Assembly (NCBI GenBank): GCA_900769145.1
Contig: CAAGFN010000189.1
Location: 1 to 63,247, forward strand
Source of the DNA: Rikenellaceae bacterium
Lineage (GTDB): Bacteria; Bacteroidota; Bacteroidia; Bacteroidales; UBA932
Reading direction: 5' to 3'
DNA: 63,247 nucleotides
A program made the position numbers and the translations under genes. How positions within the stretch are numbered: the stretch's first letter is position 1; each line of letters starts with the position of its first letter. Below, piece by piece: positions 15,693-26,600 of the stretch. The notes under the pieces were generated by a model, which had not been told where the DNA came from, did not search any database, and saw only the letters and a program-made list of their open reading frames with translations.

Positions 15693-18600
15693 ATGATTAG
15701 AAAGATATCGACAGCAGTCCTGCTTGCAGTCTCGCTCTTCATCTCGGCGAACAGGTCGGAGGCGCAGGAAACGACGACTATCCACGGTATTGTCAAGGAT
15801 GACTTCGGCCCTCTTCCGGGTGCCACCGTTTATCTCGTCAATGCCGATGACCGAATCCTGAACGGTATGACCACCGGTGTGTCCGGAGAATACGTGCTTG
15901 ACGTACCAAGGAACAGGGTGAATCTCACCTTTGTCTGCGCATTCGTAGGTTATGTCACCCAGAAGATACCTTATACTGGCCAGAAGGTCATCAATGTTAC
16001 ATTGAAGGAGGAAACTACCTCTCTCCGCTCCGCCATCGTTGACGCCAAGGCCACCAGCAAGGACTATATGGGAGTTGCCAAGGAAAACAACGGAACGGCG
16101 AGGGAGATGATTGACATCACCGACTTCGATGACATGAGCGTTACCTCCATCGAGGACCTCCTTCAGGGAAAGGTCAGCAACCTCGACATCGTGAATGTAT
16201 CCGGAGACCCGGGTACAGCCTCTACCATCCGAATCAGGGGAGCAGCCTCCCTCAATGCCAGCAACGAACCGCTCATCGTCATTGACGGTATCCCTCAGGA
16301 CAATGAGATAGACAGCGACTTTGACTTCGGCGATTCAAATCTCGAGAACTTCAGCTCGCTCCTCAATATGTCCCCTAATGATATCCAGTCAATCGAGGTG
16401 CTTAAGGATGCGGCCGCGACCGCATTATGGGGTTCCAGGGCTGCCAACGGTGTGATTATCATCACCACTCGCCAGGGCGGCCAGCACAAGCCTATGTTCT
16501 CATTCACGCAGAAATGCAACTACTCTTTCGAGCCGAAGGCCATCCCTCTCCTCAACGGCCAGGAATATGCCACCCTCATCCAGGATGCGATGTGGAACTG
16601 GATAAAGGACGGAGATTTCCAGGCTTCCAGGGTGAACAAACTCACAGGCCAGAAGGACATCCTTTTCGACCAGTCATACGAGTATTTCGATGAGTTCAAC
16701 TGCAATACGGACTGGCTCGACCTCGTATCGAGAGGTACATTCAACTCCACGACTGACTTCTCGATGAACGGCGGCGGTGAGATGGCGAACTACCGTTTCT
16801 CCCTCGGCTACGAGGACCAGGGCGGTACAACCATAGGAACCGACTACAACCGTATCACATCCAGGCTCAACCTCACCATCAAGTTTTCCAAGAAGTTCAG
16901 GGTTGATTCCAAGTTCAACTATGTGGAGTCCAACAGGAACCAGCCTTACGGAACCACTTCTTCCGACCTCACGACGGTGGACTATTCCACGATTGAGCAG
17001 ATAAAGAAGCCTGTGAGGAATACCGCGATGATCAAGATGCCGAATATGAGCCCTTATCTTCTCGACGAGTTCGGCAATCCGACGGACGAGTATTTCTCGG
17101 CTCCGGAAACTTCTCTGCAGGGAGTTTTCCCGAACCCTCTCGCCCACGTGAACGAGTCCACCAACAAGACCAAACTCCGTCAGGTGGGTGCGACATTCGG
17201 ATTCTTCTACAATCCTGTCAAGGGTCTCAACATCACCGCCAACATTTCCTACAACATGCAGGCGGCCAAGAACAACAGCTTCCTGCCTGCATCCGTGCTG
17301 AACGTGAAGTGGAACAATGCCAACTACAACCAGGGCGTTGAGGCTCAGTCCAACAAGACCACAATCTTCGGTGATGTCAGAATCAACTACAACAAGACAT
17401 TCGCCAAGAAGCACGCCTTCGTCTTCACCGCAGCCGACCAGATAGAGGCTTCCAACAACAGCAACTACAGCATCACCACCTCCGGAGGCGGTGCCGAGCA
17501 GGTCAGTTCGCCTTCATCAGAGGGCCGTATCGTGTCAATGCGCTCCGGCTCTTCGAAAAGAAGGACAGTCGGTTTGATGGGAAGTGTGAACTATGTATAT
17601 GACGAGCGCTACTCCATCAATATCGCAGCCCGAATGAACGCCAACTCCAATACCGGACGAACCAACAGATGGAGCAATGTAAGACCTTCATTCTCAGGAG
17701 TATGGCGTATCAACAACGAGAAGTTCATGAAGGATGTGGACTGGGTGAATGAACTCAGGCTCCGCGCCAGCTGGGGCAAGAGTGACAGGGTTCCGAACTC
17801 GAACTACGTGACAGGAACTTTTGCACACGATACCGACTATATGGACGAGTCAACGCTCAAGCCGAGCAAGATGCAGATTGACGGCCTGAGACCGGAGATT
17901 GTAACCCAGACAAACTTCGGTACTGACGGCTCCCTTCTCAGGAACAGAATCACCTTCTCGTTCGACTACTACAACAAGGTCACCCGCGACCTGCTGATGC
18001 AGAATATGAACATCCAGTCATCAACCGGTTACAGGACCATCAGATGGTACAATGCCGGCGATATGCGCAACAGGGGATGGGAGTTCTCATTCAGCCTCAA
18101 CAACATTGTCCGCGCCGGTGATTTCCGAATGAGCTTCAGCAACATCAACATCTCCAGGAATGTCAATGAAATCATCACCCTCCCTGAGACAATGGTGGCT
18201 GAAAAATATACCCTCGGAAACGGAAACTACCCTCGCAAGATAATGGAGGGCTGCCCGATAGGAGCCATCTACGGATATATCTTCGACGGCATTTACCAGA
18301 ATGAGGATGAAACGCTTGCACGAGATGCCTCAGGTGCGCTCATCTACGACATTAACGGAAACACAGTCCCGATGACAGTGGGCGGAACCACCAGGATGCA
18401 TCCGGGAGACTCCAAGTATCGTGACATCAACTACGACGGTGTCATTGACGAGCAGGATATAGTATACCTCGGATCTTCTTATCCGACCCTCACCGGAGGT
18501 GGTGCCATCGTGCTCAACTACAAGGGCTGGCAGCTCAGGACATCACTTCATTTCCGTCTCGGTCAGAGCATCATCAACATGACCCGCCACGACCTCGAGA

Positions 18601-18977
18601 AGATGAGCAATGCCAACAACCAGTCCCGTAGCGTGCTGAACCGCTGGAGATACGAGGGTGACGACACCGATATCCCGAGAGCTCTGTGGGGAACCAACTA
18701 CAACTCAATGGGCAGCAGCAAGTTCGTTGAGGACGGCTCCTTCTTCAAAATCAAGGATATCACCCTCCGATACACATTCGGCAACAAGTTCAACCGCAAG
18801 CTCGGCATCAACAAGGCCAGTGTCTATATCACCTCATACAACCTCGTGACATTCACTGGTTACTCCGGACAGGACCCTGAAATCAGCGTCGGTGCGGGAG
18901 CATACGGACTTGCGATAGACAACAGCAAGACCCCGCCTGCAAGGAGAATTGCAATAGGCCTTTCGTTTGACTTTTAA
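15693..18977 (+). CDS. SusC-type TonB-dependent outer membrane transporter (first pair)
   Basis: 1094 residues. It has a signal peptide (about 1-24), a CarboxypepD_reg-like beta-sandwich (about 28-110: IHGIVKDDFGPLPGATVYLV), the plug domain with PLIVIDGIPQDNEID and IEVLKDAAATALWGSRAANGVI (about 150-260), and a large barrel ending in the aromatic RIAIGLSFDF. The usual conserved segment linking the sandwich to the plug (VVVVGYGTQKK in most SusC) is replaced by an unrelated SAIVDAKATSKDYMG stretch. It imports a ligand captured by the partner SusD and probably the FAS1 proteins. Second gene of the operon, with gaps of 11 bases on both sides. Confidence 0.92.
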   Translation: MIRKISTAVLLAVSLFISANRSEAQETTTIHGIVKDDFGPLPGATVYLVNADDRILNGMTTGVSGEYVLDVPRNRVNLTFVCAFVGYVTQKIPYTGQKVINVTLKEETTSLRSAIVDAKATSKDYMGVAKENNGTAREMIDITDFDDMSVTSIEDLLQGKVSNLDIVNVSGDPGTASTIRIRGAASLNASNEPLIVIDGIPQDNEIDSDFDFGDSNLENFSSLLNMSPNDIQSIEVLKDAAATALWGSRAANGVIIITTRQGGQHKPMFSFTQKCNYSFEPKAIPLLNGQEYATLIQDAMWNWIKDGDFQASRVNKLTGQKDILFDQSYEYFDEFNCNTDWLDLVSRGTFNSTTDFSMNGGGEMANYRFSLGYEDQGGTTIGTDYNRITSRLNLTIKFSKKFRVDSKFNYVESNRNQPYGTTSSDLTTVDYSTIEQIKKPVRNTAMIKMPNMSPYLLDEFGNPTDEYFSAPETSLQGVFPNPLAHVNESTNKTKLRQVGATFGFFYNPVKGLNITANISYNMQAAKNNSFLPASVLNVKWNNANYNQGVEAQSNKTTIFGDVRINYNKTFAKKHAFVFTAADQIEASNNSNYSITTSGGGAEQVSSPSSEGRIVSMRSGSSKRRTVGLMGSVNYVYDERYSINIAARMNANSNTGRTNRWSNVRPSFSGVWRINNEKFMKDVDWVNELRLRASWGKSDRVPNSNYVTGTFAHDTDYMDESTLKPSKMQIDGLRPEIVTQTNFGTDGSLLRNRITFSFDYYNKVTRDLLMQNMNIQSSTGYRTIRWYNAGDMRNRGWEFSFSLNNIVRAGDFRMSFSNINISRNVNEIITLPETMVAEKYTLGNGNYPRKIMEGCPIGAIYGYIFDGIYQNEDETLARDASGALIYDINGNTVPMTVGGTTRMHPGDSKYRDINYDGVIDEQDIVYLGSSYPTLTGGGAIVLNYKGWQLRTSLHFRLGQSIINMTRHDLEKMSNANNQSRSVLNRWRYEGDDTDIPRALWGTNYNSMGSSKFVEDGSFFKIKDITLRYTFGNKFNRKLGINKASVYITSYNLVTFTGYSGQDPEISVGAGAYGLAIDNSKTPPARRIAIGLSFDF

Positions 18978-18988
18978 TGTAGTGGAAG

Positions 18989-20470
18989 ATGAAATCATTA
19001 TTCAGAACAATATTGTCTCTCTCCCTGATCCTGAGCCTGTCGGCCTGCAACAAATGGATTGATGTGGCTCCGGAGAACGAGCAGCCTGCAAGTTCATTCT
19101 GGCAGACCAAGGAGGAGGTTCAGTCCATAGTTATGGGCTCATATCAGCAACTCAGGGTATGTCTGGAGCAGTTTGTCAAGTGGGGAGAGGTAAGAGGCGA
19201 TGTGACCGAACTCGGTCCGGGCCTCTCTTCCAACGAGGATATGCAGGCTGTCAAGAGCATTGAGATCAAGCCGGACAACAGCATTTGCAACTGGCAGCCT
19301 CTCTACAATGCCATCAATCGCTGCAACTCAGTGATCAAGCACGCTCCAGGAGTATTGGCGGTGGACAAGACATTTACCTCAGAACTCTGTTCAAATCTTG
19401 TAGCGGAGGCATATTGGATCAGGGCATTGTGCTATTTCTACCTTGTCCGCACATTCAAGGACGTGCCGTATGTCACAGAGCCTTACCTCGATGACCACAA
19501 CAAGTTCGAGGTACCCAAGACAGATGGTAAGGATGTCCTCGACAATGAGATTGAGGCATTGAATTCACATTGCACCGACCTCCCTGTAACATACGCCACC
19601 GGTAGCTGGCAGAACAAGGGAAGGGCTACCGTATGGGCAGCATACGCTCTCCTTGCCGATATGTATCTCTGGCAGGAGGACTATGAGAACTGCATTGCTA
19701 TGTGTTCCAGGATTGAGAGGTCGAAACTATTCTCCCTGCTTCCTACCGCAGACTGGTACAAGCTTTATTATCCGGGAAATTCTGACGAGAGTATCTTCGA
19801 ACTCCAGTGGAGCTCGGCATTGGAACAGTCCAACAACCTTTTCGCCTGGTTCTACAATGACGGCGGCAACAACAATTACAGCATCAGTGAGGCCGCTGCT
19901 GAAAAGTTCAATGAATATCCGTTGGAGACTGATGTCCGTGGTGAAGGCGGAAGTTATCTTGCCGCAAGCTCCAAGATATGGAAGTACGCCGGCACTGCCC
20001 GTGGTGTTAACAATCTCAGGGAGTCCACGGTAAGGGATGCCAACTGGATTATTTACCGCTATGCCGACATCCTGCTCATGCACGCCGAGGCACTCGTTGC
20101 TGCTGATTTCGCAGCTAGTATCGAAGAGGCCTACGGATATGTCGTCAGCATCAGGGAAAGGGCAGGTTACGAGTCAATGCCGGAGGTTCCTGTCTCATAC
20201 GAGGAAGCCATTGACCTTATTCTGGATGAAAGGCTCAGGGAGCTCTGCTTCGAGGGAAAACGCTGGTTTGACCTCGTCAGGGTAGCCGTGCGCAACGGCG
20301 GCGAGCACAAGGAGAAACTGATTTCCCTCCTGCTCCTCAATATCGCAGCGAAGGACAGACCTCTGTATGAGAGCAAGCTCCAGAATATTTACGGATACTA
20401 TCTTCCTATCAATGAACTCGACATAGAGTCCAGCGGAGGAGTCCTCGAACAGAATCCATATTATCTATAA
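18989..20470 (+). CDS. SusD/RagB-type surface lipoprotein (first pair)
   Basis: 493-residue lipoprotein (lipobox Cys20). The SusD tetratricopeptide-like core shows YNAINRCNSVIKHAPG and AEAYWIRALCYFYLVRTFKDVPYV, and the C-terminal family mark LDERLRELCFEGKRWFDLVR is present. It ends NELDIESSGGVLEQNPYYL, typical for SusD. It caps the SusC barrel and selects the ligand. Cotranscribed with the upstream susC and the downstream FAS1 genes. Confidence 0.93.
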   Translation: MKSLFRTILSLSLILSLSACNKWIDVAPENEQPASSFWQTKEEVQSIVMGSYQQLRVCLEQFVKWGEVRGDVTELGPGLSSNEDMQAVKSIEIKPDNSICNWQPLYNAINRCNSVIKHAPGVLAVDKTFTSELCSNLVAEAYWIRALCYFYLVRTFKDVPYVTEPYLDDHNKFEVPKTDGKDVLDNEIEALNSHCTDLPVTYATGSWQNKGRATVWAAYALLADMYLWQEDYENCIAMCSRIERSKLFSLLPTADWYKLYYPGNSDESIFELQWSSALEQSNNLFAWFYNDGGNNNYSISEAAAEKFNEYPLETDVRGEGGSYLAASSKIWKYAGTARGVNNLRESTVRDANWIIYRYADILLMHAEALVAADFAASIEEAYGYVVSIRERAGYESMPEVPVSYEEAIDLILDERLRELCFEGKRWFDLVRVAVRNGGEHKEKLISLLLLNIAAKDRPLYESKLQNIYGYYLPINELDIESSGGVLEQNPYYL

Positions 20471-20480
20471 TCATTTGAAG

Positions 20481-22052
20481 ATGAACAGAAAGACTATATA
20501 CACACTGTTGATGTCCGCTGGCATTCTGCTGGCGGGCGGATGCGAGGACCCTTTCAAGGACACGATGTTCAAAGCCTACGAAGAGTCGTCCGTCGCTTCA
20601 ACATTGGCCGCAGATCCGGACTATTCCCTTTACGTGGAAATGCTGAGGGAGGCCAATGTCTTCAATGCCCTCAATCTCGGAAATACGGAATACACCTGCT
20701 TTGCCGTGAAGAATGACTCGCTGGCGGCCTATATGGACAGCAAAGGCTGGTCAAGCGTTTCGGATATTCCTTTTGACGAGCTTGACTATTTCGTCAGATA
20801 TCACATTATCGCAGGAAAGAAGTACAACAACTCCGATCTTCTCCTCAAACTGGGGACAAAGACTGTTTCCGGAGATTGGCTGACAGCCGGTCTTGACCTT
20901 GAAACGGAGTTGAGATACATTGACAACGGTGACGGCGTAAGACGCTCCTACGTAGTTGACAAGGACATTGCCGCTACAAACGGAGTAATTCAGGGCTTGG
21001 ACTATCCGCTGCTCCCTATTACCGAGTCGGTATGGTCCCTCATTGACAGGAACGAGAATTATTCCATATTCGCGGAGGCGATTGAGGCTTCTGGCCTGTC
21101 GGAGTGGCTGGACAATACCTATGCGGAGTTTGAGGGCCAGAAGGTCAGGGAGAACAAGACCGTCTTCGTGGTTCCGGACGAGGTTTTCGAGGCTAGGGGT
21201 ATTGACTCATTCGAGGCACTGAAGAGCCGGTTCTCCTCACCGGATCCTTCCGACAAGAATTCCGGACTATATCAATTCCTTGAGTATCACCTGTTTGACA
21301 AACTAGTGGGATATTCTGAACTGACCACATTCCCGGATGGTTACAAGTCGATGATTTATTACGGGTGCTCCACGAAGAAGGGCTTTTCCATCCTTGATGC
21401 GGACGGAAAGATTACTATCAATCCTGATTCCGGGGAGGAGAGTTTCCACATTTCGAACACGAGAAGGGATATTCCGGCCAAGAACGGGTACATCCACGAG
21501 ATTGACAATCTCGGAACCCTCCCGCAGACAATGTCTCATTATATCGTTGTTTACGAGCCTACGGACAAGTTTGAGTACAACGGGATTTCATTCTACCGTC
21601 AGGACATGTCCTCCAGTTCGAGCGTGAACCGTTACTATCTGAATGAGAGCGAGATAACCTTCCCCGGAGTCAGGTGGGAGTCCATACCGGAGTCCAAAGC
21701 CAAGGTTTGGTACAGCAGCGAGAATGTATCCAGATATCTCAACTATGATTCTGTCCAGTGGGACCTCGGAACGATCGGATGGATTGAGTTCGACATTCCG
21801 GTGATTCCTCTCGGCAAGTACAGGATTTCCGCCGAAAAGTACAATACTGCCAGCAATGGAGGCAAGTACAACGGATATTTTGACAATGCGACAATTGCCG
21901 ACAATGTCGTGAACTTCGCGACCGGAACCAATCACGGGCTTTGGAAGACCTTTACCCTGACAACGGAGGAAAAGCATACTATCCGTTTCTCCGTTGCAGA
22001 CCAGTCAGGTACTTGCGGCATAGACAGATTTGTTTTCACCCCTATGGATTAA
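20481..22052 (+). CDS. FAS1-domain lipoprotein with C-terminal beta-sandwich
   Basis: About 523 residues from ATG 20481 (a TTG two codons upstream is less likely). Lipobox Cys21. Two FAS1-like segments: about 38-180 (ADPDYSLYVEMLREANVFNAL, then TCFAVKNDSLAAYM) and about 185-345 (YSIFAEAIEASGLSEWL, then TVFVVPDEVF and NGYIHEIDNLG). A C-terminal beta-sandwich (about 350-523) with ITFPGVRWESIPESKAKVWY and GIDRFVFTPM may bind ligand. No catalytic residues are evident. It follows susD by 10 bases and is only 4 bases ahead of the next FAS1 gene. Confidence 0.78.
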   Translation: MNRKTIYTLLMSAGILLAGGCEDPFKDTMFKAYEESSVASTLAADPDYSLYVEMLREANVFNALNLGNTEYTCFAVKNDSLAAYMDSKGWSSVSDIPFDELDYFVRYHIIAGKKYNNSDLLLKLGTKTVSGDWLTAGLDLETELRYIDNGDGVRRSYVVDKDIAATNGVIQGLDYPLLPITESVWSLIDRNENYSIFAEAIEASGLSEWLDNTYAEFEGQKVRENKTVFVVPDEVFEARGIDSFEALKSRFSSPDPSDKNSGLYQFLEYHLFDKLVGYSELTTFPDGYKSMIYYGCSTKKGFSILDADGKITINPDSGEESFHISNTRRDIPAKNGYIHEIDNLGTLPQTMSHYIVVYEPTDKFEYNGISFYRQDMSSSSSVNRYYLNESEITFPGVRWESIPESKAKVWYSSENVSRYLNYDSVQWDLGTIGWIEFDIPVIPLGKYRISAEKYNTASNGGKYNGYFDNATIADNVVNFATGTNHGLWKTFTLTTEEKHTIRFSVADQSGTCGIDRFVFTPMD

Positions 22053-22056
22053 TGAT

Positions 22057-23628
22057 ATGACTGTGAAACACAATATATTCAATATCTTGGCATTCCTGAG
22101 CCTGATGGCTGCGGGCTGCACCCGGGAGTTCAATGACCACTACAGCAGCAAGGATGCGGTGGCCCACGAGGGTACCGTGTATGACTGTCTTCAGGAAGAT
22201 GGAAGATTCACCGTCTTTCTCTCTCTCGTGGATGAGGCAGGGCTGAAGGATTATCTTTCCGGCACTGACCTTGTGACGGTTTGGGCACCTACCGACGAGA
22301 CTGCTCCGGAAAATCTTGAAGAGATGTCCCCGGAGGATAGGAAGTTCCTGATACAGAACCATATATCCATTTCCACAATCTATAGCAGAAATGTGTCTTC
22401 ATCTGCAGTGATTGCGACTATCGCAGGCAAGAACCTGAATGCTTCCAATACTGTTGCCGGCGGCTTCATTATCGGGGACAGGAAGGTCGTCAACCCTGAC
22501 AGGCTTTACCAGAATGGCCTTGTGCAGGAGGTTGACGGCTGGATAGAGCCGAAGAGGAACATTGGCCAGTGGCTGGAGTCCCTGTCGGATGACTACTCCA
22601 TATTCAGGGATTCGCTTTTCTCCCATAACGTGCGTGTCTTCGACAAGGAGAACAGTCCGATCAAGGGCATTGATTCCCTCGGAACCATTGTCTATGACTC
22701 TGTCTGGGTAGTGACCAATGATTACCTGAACAACATTGACCTGGGCAGCGAGACAGGCCGCTACACCTTGTTCGTGCCTGACAATGATGCCGTGAACAGG
22801 TCCATTGAGCAGAGACGTGAGTATTTCGAGAGCATAGGCCGCGAATTCGTCGGACAGGACTCCCTGGATATCCTGAACTGGATGATGAAGGCATCTATCC
22901 ACAGAGGCGACCTTGAAGTTACGGAGAACGACATTATCAAGTCTGTCTCCGGAAAGGAGCTCAGGATGTCCTACCAGGCTCTCAAGGACACTATCCTGAT
23001 GAGCAACGGAAGGGTATATACCTACGATACTCTCTATGTCCCTAGGGATGTGCATTACAAGAAACTGGACTTCAACCCTTACTACATCCGCAGGGAGATA
23101 CTTGCGACCGGTGGCGTGATTACCACCAACAACAGGTCGTACGACAGGTTCTATGCGGGTGTCAACAATACCGCCAGCAAGATTATCGACAACCTGTCTG
23201 TGATATTCTGGCAGTTCAACAGCACCACCAAGGACAACTACTACCAGTTCGAGGCCCGAGGCTGGGACGAGGTGGAGGAGTGTACCCTCGATATGCCTAT
23301 AATGCCGGGCCATTACACATTGAGGATGCAGTTCGTGAACCAGGGCGACAACTTCAATACGGATGTCCTGGATATCTACGAGGTGGTCAAGGATGATGCC
23401 GGCAACGAGCAGCTTCTCCCAATCAACTCCATCAGGGGTATCACCAAGAAGTACTACTACACGGAGACTTCCAACGGAGTGAACGGCGTGGTAAGCGAGG
23501 ACTGGGAGTTTACCGGCGGCTACGGCAAACGTATATTCCGGGCAGTGATTCCTGGTTCTTACAACCAGGGCGAGAAGAGGCGTATATGTGCCGGTATCTG
23601 CACACTCATACCTAATGACAACTATTAA
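22057..23628 (+). CDS. FAS1-domain lipoprotein, paralogous architecture to its upstream neighbour
   Basis: About 523 residues from ATG 22057 (lipobox Cys21). This ATG is 4 bases after the previous stop, while a longer frame would overlap it. Two FAS1-like segments: about 40-175 (FTVFLSLVDEAGLKDYLSG, then VTVWAPTDETAPE) and about 180-360 (YSIFRDSLFSHNVRVFDKE, then YTLFVPDNDAVNRSIEQRRE). The C-terminal beta-sandwich includes CTLDMPIMPGHYTLRMQFVN. Domain order matches the preceding gene, though identity looks low. It probably belongs to the same outer-membrane complex as the second SusC/SusD pair, which starts 16 bases on. Confidence 0.78.
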   Translation: MTVKHNIFNILAFLSLMAAGCTREFNDHYSSKDAVAHEGTVYDCLQEDGRFTVFLSLVDEAGLKDYLSGTDLVTVWAPTDETAPENLEEMSPEDRKFLIQNHISISTIYSRNVSSSAVIATIAGKNLNASNTVAGGFIIGDRKVVNPDRLYQNGLVQEVDGWIEPKRNIGQWLESLSDDYSIFRDSLFSHNVRVFDKENSPIKGIDSLGTIVYDSVWVVTNDYLNNIDLGSETGRYTLFVPDNDAVNRSIEQRREYFESIGREFVGQDSLDILNWMMKASIHRGDLEVTENDIIKSVSGKELRMSYQALKDTILMSNGRVYTYDTLYVPRDVHYKKLDFNPYYIRREILATGGVITTNNRSYDRFYAGVNNTASKIIDNLSVIFWQFNSTTKDNYYQFEARGWDEVEECTLDMPIMPGHYTLRMQFVNQGDNFNTDVLDIYEVVKDDAGNEQLLPINSIRGITKKYYYTETSNGVNGVVSEDWEFTGGYGKRIFRAVIPGSYNQGEKRRICAGICTLIPNDNY

Positions 23629-23644
23629 CGGAAAAAGAAGCGAT

Positions 23645-26600
23645 ATGCGTAACATATTCAGATATCTTTCAGTGATTCTCCTGTCGGTGGCCGGCATTGC
23701 GGCTTCTGCACAGAACGCATCCGAAAAGTCCGTCATAAAAGGACAGGTCCTGGATGCGAATACCCGGAAGCCTCTTTCTTCCGTGTCAGTCAGTTCAAGT
23801 TCCATCAGGAGAGCCGCAGTCAGTGATGCTGAAGGCCGTTTCTCAGTTACTGCCTATTCCAAGGACATCATATTGATGTTTGCCAGGGACGGTTACTACA
23901 GCACAGAAGTAAAGACCTATGGAAGAGACAGTCTCAGGATACTGCTCCAGTCGGCGTCGAGGACAATGACATCTGCAACGGTGGTTCTTCCGTCGGGCGA
24001 GACATCTCCGGCGAACATTGCAGGCCAGGCCGACAATATCCACATCTCCAGAATCAGCGAGGGCCAGATGGCTGTCAGCGATGCTCTGGCAGGAAGAATG
24101 GCCGGTCTCAGGGTCCTGAGCAAGAGCGGCATGCCGGGTGAGGGTTCATTTGTCAATTTCCGCGGAAACAGGACAATCTATGCGGACAATACACCGCTCG
24201 TTGTCATTGACGGGATACCTTACATCATAGATGAGAATATCTCCAGCATTGTCAATGGTTATTCCTATGACATTCTGGAGGTGGTCAGCCCGTCAAATAT
24301 CGAGAATGTGACCTTCATCAAGGGTGCGGATGCCATTCAGTACGGTTCTCTCGGAAGCAACGGAGTCCTGATGATCCAGACCAGACGAGGCCGAGTCAGC
24401 CAGACATCCGTGGAATTCACATCCACGGAAGGTGCGGCATTGAACAGCAAGCAGATTCCGCTTCTCTCCGGAATGGGATTCAACCGTTACATTGCCGATG
24501 TGGCATCCGGAAAGTATTCCGGCACTGAGAGCATTGGAAAGGACTTTCCTTTCCTGAGCGGAAATATGACTTATGACCAGAAGGTCAGGTACGGCTTCAA
24601 TACCGATTGGCAGGACCTCATCTACAAGCCGGCCATTCACAGCAACAATGTCCTCAAGGTCAGCGGAGGTGATGCTATCGTCCAGTATCTTGTGACCGCA
24701 GGTTATCAATATATAGACGGAACTCTGGACGGTACATCCAAGGGCAAGTTCAATACTACCGGAAACACCAGCATCAACTTCAGCGAGAAACTCAAGGCAT
24801 TTGCCGCCATTTCCTTCGATTTCATTGATATCAAGGAGCAGGAGCAGGGCCTGAGCCCTGAGACGAATCCTATTCTCTCCGCATTTTCCTATTCACCCAT
24901 CATGGGTGTGAACGAGGTGGATGCCAATGGAGGTATCCTCAAGGAATACAATCCCGTGGATCCGATAATGGGTATATCCAATCCTGTGTCCATCCTTGAA
25001 AACATTGAGGCGAAGAACAAGATTTATGACTTCAGCGTCAATCTTGGTGTGGACTATACCATCATCCCGAATCTCAAGGCAGATGTCCGTTTCGGTATTT
25101 TCTACAAATACATCAAGGACGACATTTTCATCGGCGGAAAGAGCACTTCTTCAATCGCCGCCCTGCAGGACGGAATAGCATTGAACACAGTCCGCAGCGG
25201 AGCATCCGAGTCCAAGGACTATTTCGTAAAGGCCGGACTCTCGTACGATTTGAACAAAGGCCGGCATTCGGCCTCATTCAATGCTGGTTATCAGCTCCTG
25301 TCTTCGGGCTATAGTGCAAGCCGCGGTATGGGTATCAACACTGCCACGGACAGGTACAAGACCCTCGGAGACGTTTCTTCGACAGGCCGCTGGACCGGTG
25401 GCTATGATGAGGCACAGAGATGGATTAATGTATATGCGGGAGCGAAGTACAACTACAACCGCATACTCTATGCCTCCCTCGCCGGGCAGATTGACAGGTC
25501 ATCCTCATATGGTGCGCACAGCCATCTCTGGTATCCGACACCTGCGGCCCAGCTTTCCTGGAAGATAAACAACATGCCGCTTCTGAGGAATGTTGACGCA
25601 ATCTCCGATTTCAATCTCAGGGCTGAGTACAGCATAAATACCAACAGCCGTTATCGCAACTCCCTCAGCAGTTTCTACTATGTGCTGAAGCAGATCAAGG
25701 ATGTCAGCGGTCTTGTACGTGCAGGCATTCCGAACGAGAAACTCGGTCCGGAGAAGGTCAGAAACTTCGATTTCGGTCTGGATTTCGCCCTCGCAGGTGA
25801 CAAACTCAGACTCACTGCCGATGTATTTGATCAGAAGACCAATGATATGATTATGGCTTCCGATATTCCAGGCACATACGGTTTCAATACCACTTACAGA
25901 AATGACGGTGCCATGAGGACCAGAGGACTGGAGGCCGGCATTTCCGCAGTTCTCGTGGACAAGGACTTCCATTGGAGAGTCGGAGGAAACATTTCCTGGT
26001 ACAAGACAGTTCTTACGGATCTTGGGGCATCAGGAGACAAGATAATCGACTATGGCGATGGTGTCACCCTCATCAACAGGAAGGGAGAGGCTCCGTTCTC
26101 ATTCTACGGATTCAAGACTGACGGTGTCTATGCCACGACCGCCGATGCCAAGGCATCCGGCCTTGCCACCAATGGAGGATACCAGTTCCAGGGTGGCGAC
26201 GTAAAGTTCATCGACAATGGGGACCATGTCATCAGCGACAAGGACAAGGCCATTCTCGGAAGCGCCGACCCGGATTTCTTCGGCGGCTTCTATTCCGAAA
26301 TGAGGATTAAGGGATTCAGGCTCTATGCTAATTTCACATACTCCTATGGCAACGAAATATACAATGCCACAAGGCGTTACAATGAATCCGGCTCCTCATT
26401 CCGCAATCAGGCTGCTTCAGTTGACAGACGCTGGGTTGCGGAGGAACAGGTTACAGATATCCCTAGGGCTGCCTACGGCGATCCTGCAGGCAACTCCCGC
26501 TTCTCCGACAGATGGATTGAAGACGGCTCTTATCTGAAACTGAAGGAATTGACCTTCTCTTGGGAGACCAGGAAGAAATTTCTGTTCATGAACGGCTTCA

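Noticed and set aside
16674..17414. Minus-strand open frame of 246 codons inside the first susC
   Set aside because: Shadow of the SusC barrel; no start context or family features.
22399..23805. Long minus-strand open frame (468 codons) across a FAS1 gene and the second susC start
   Set aside because: Antisense to well-supported genes, no family-like sequence, and its openness is explained by codon bias of the sense genes.
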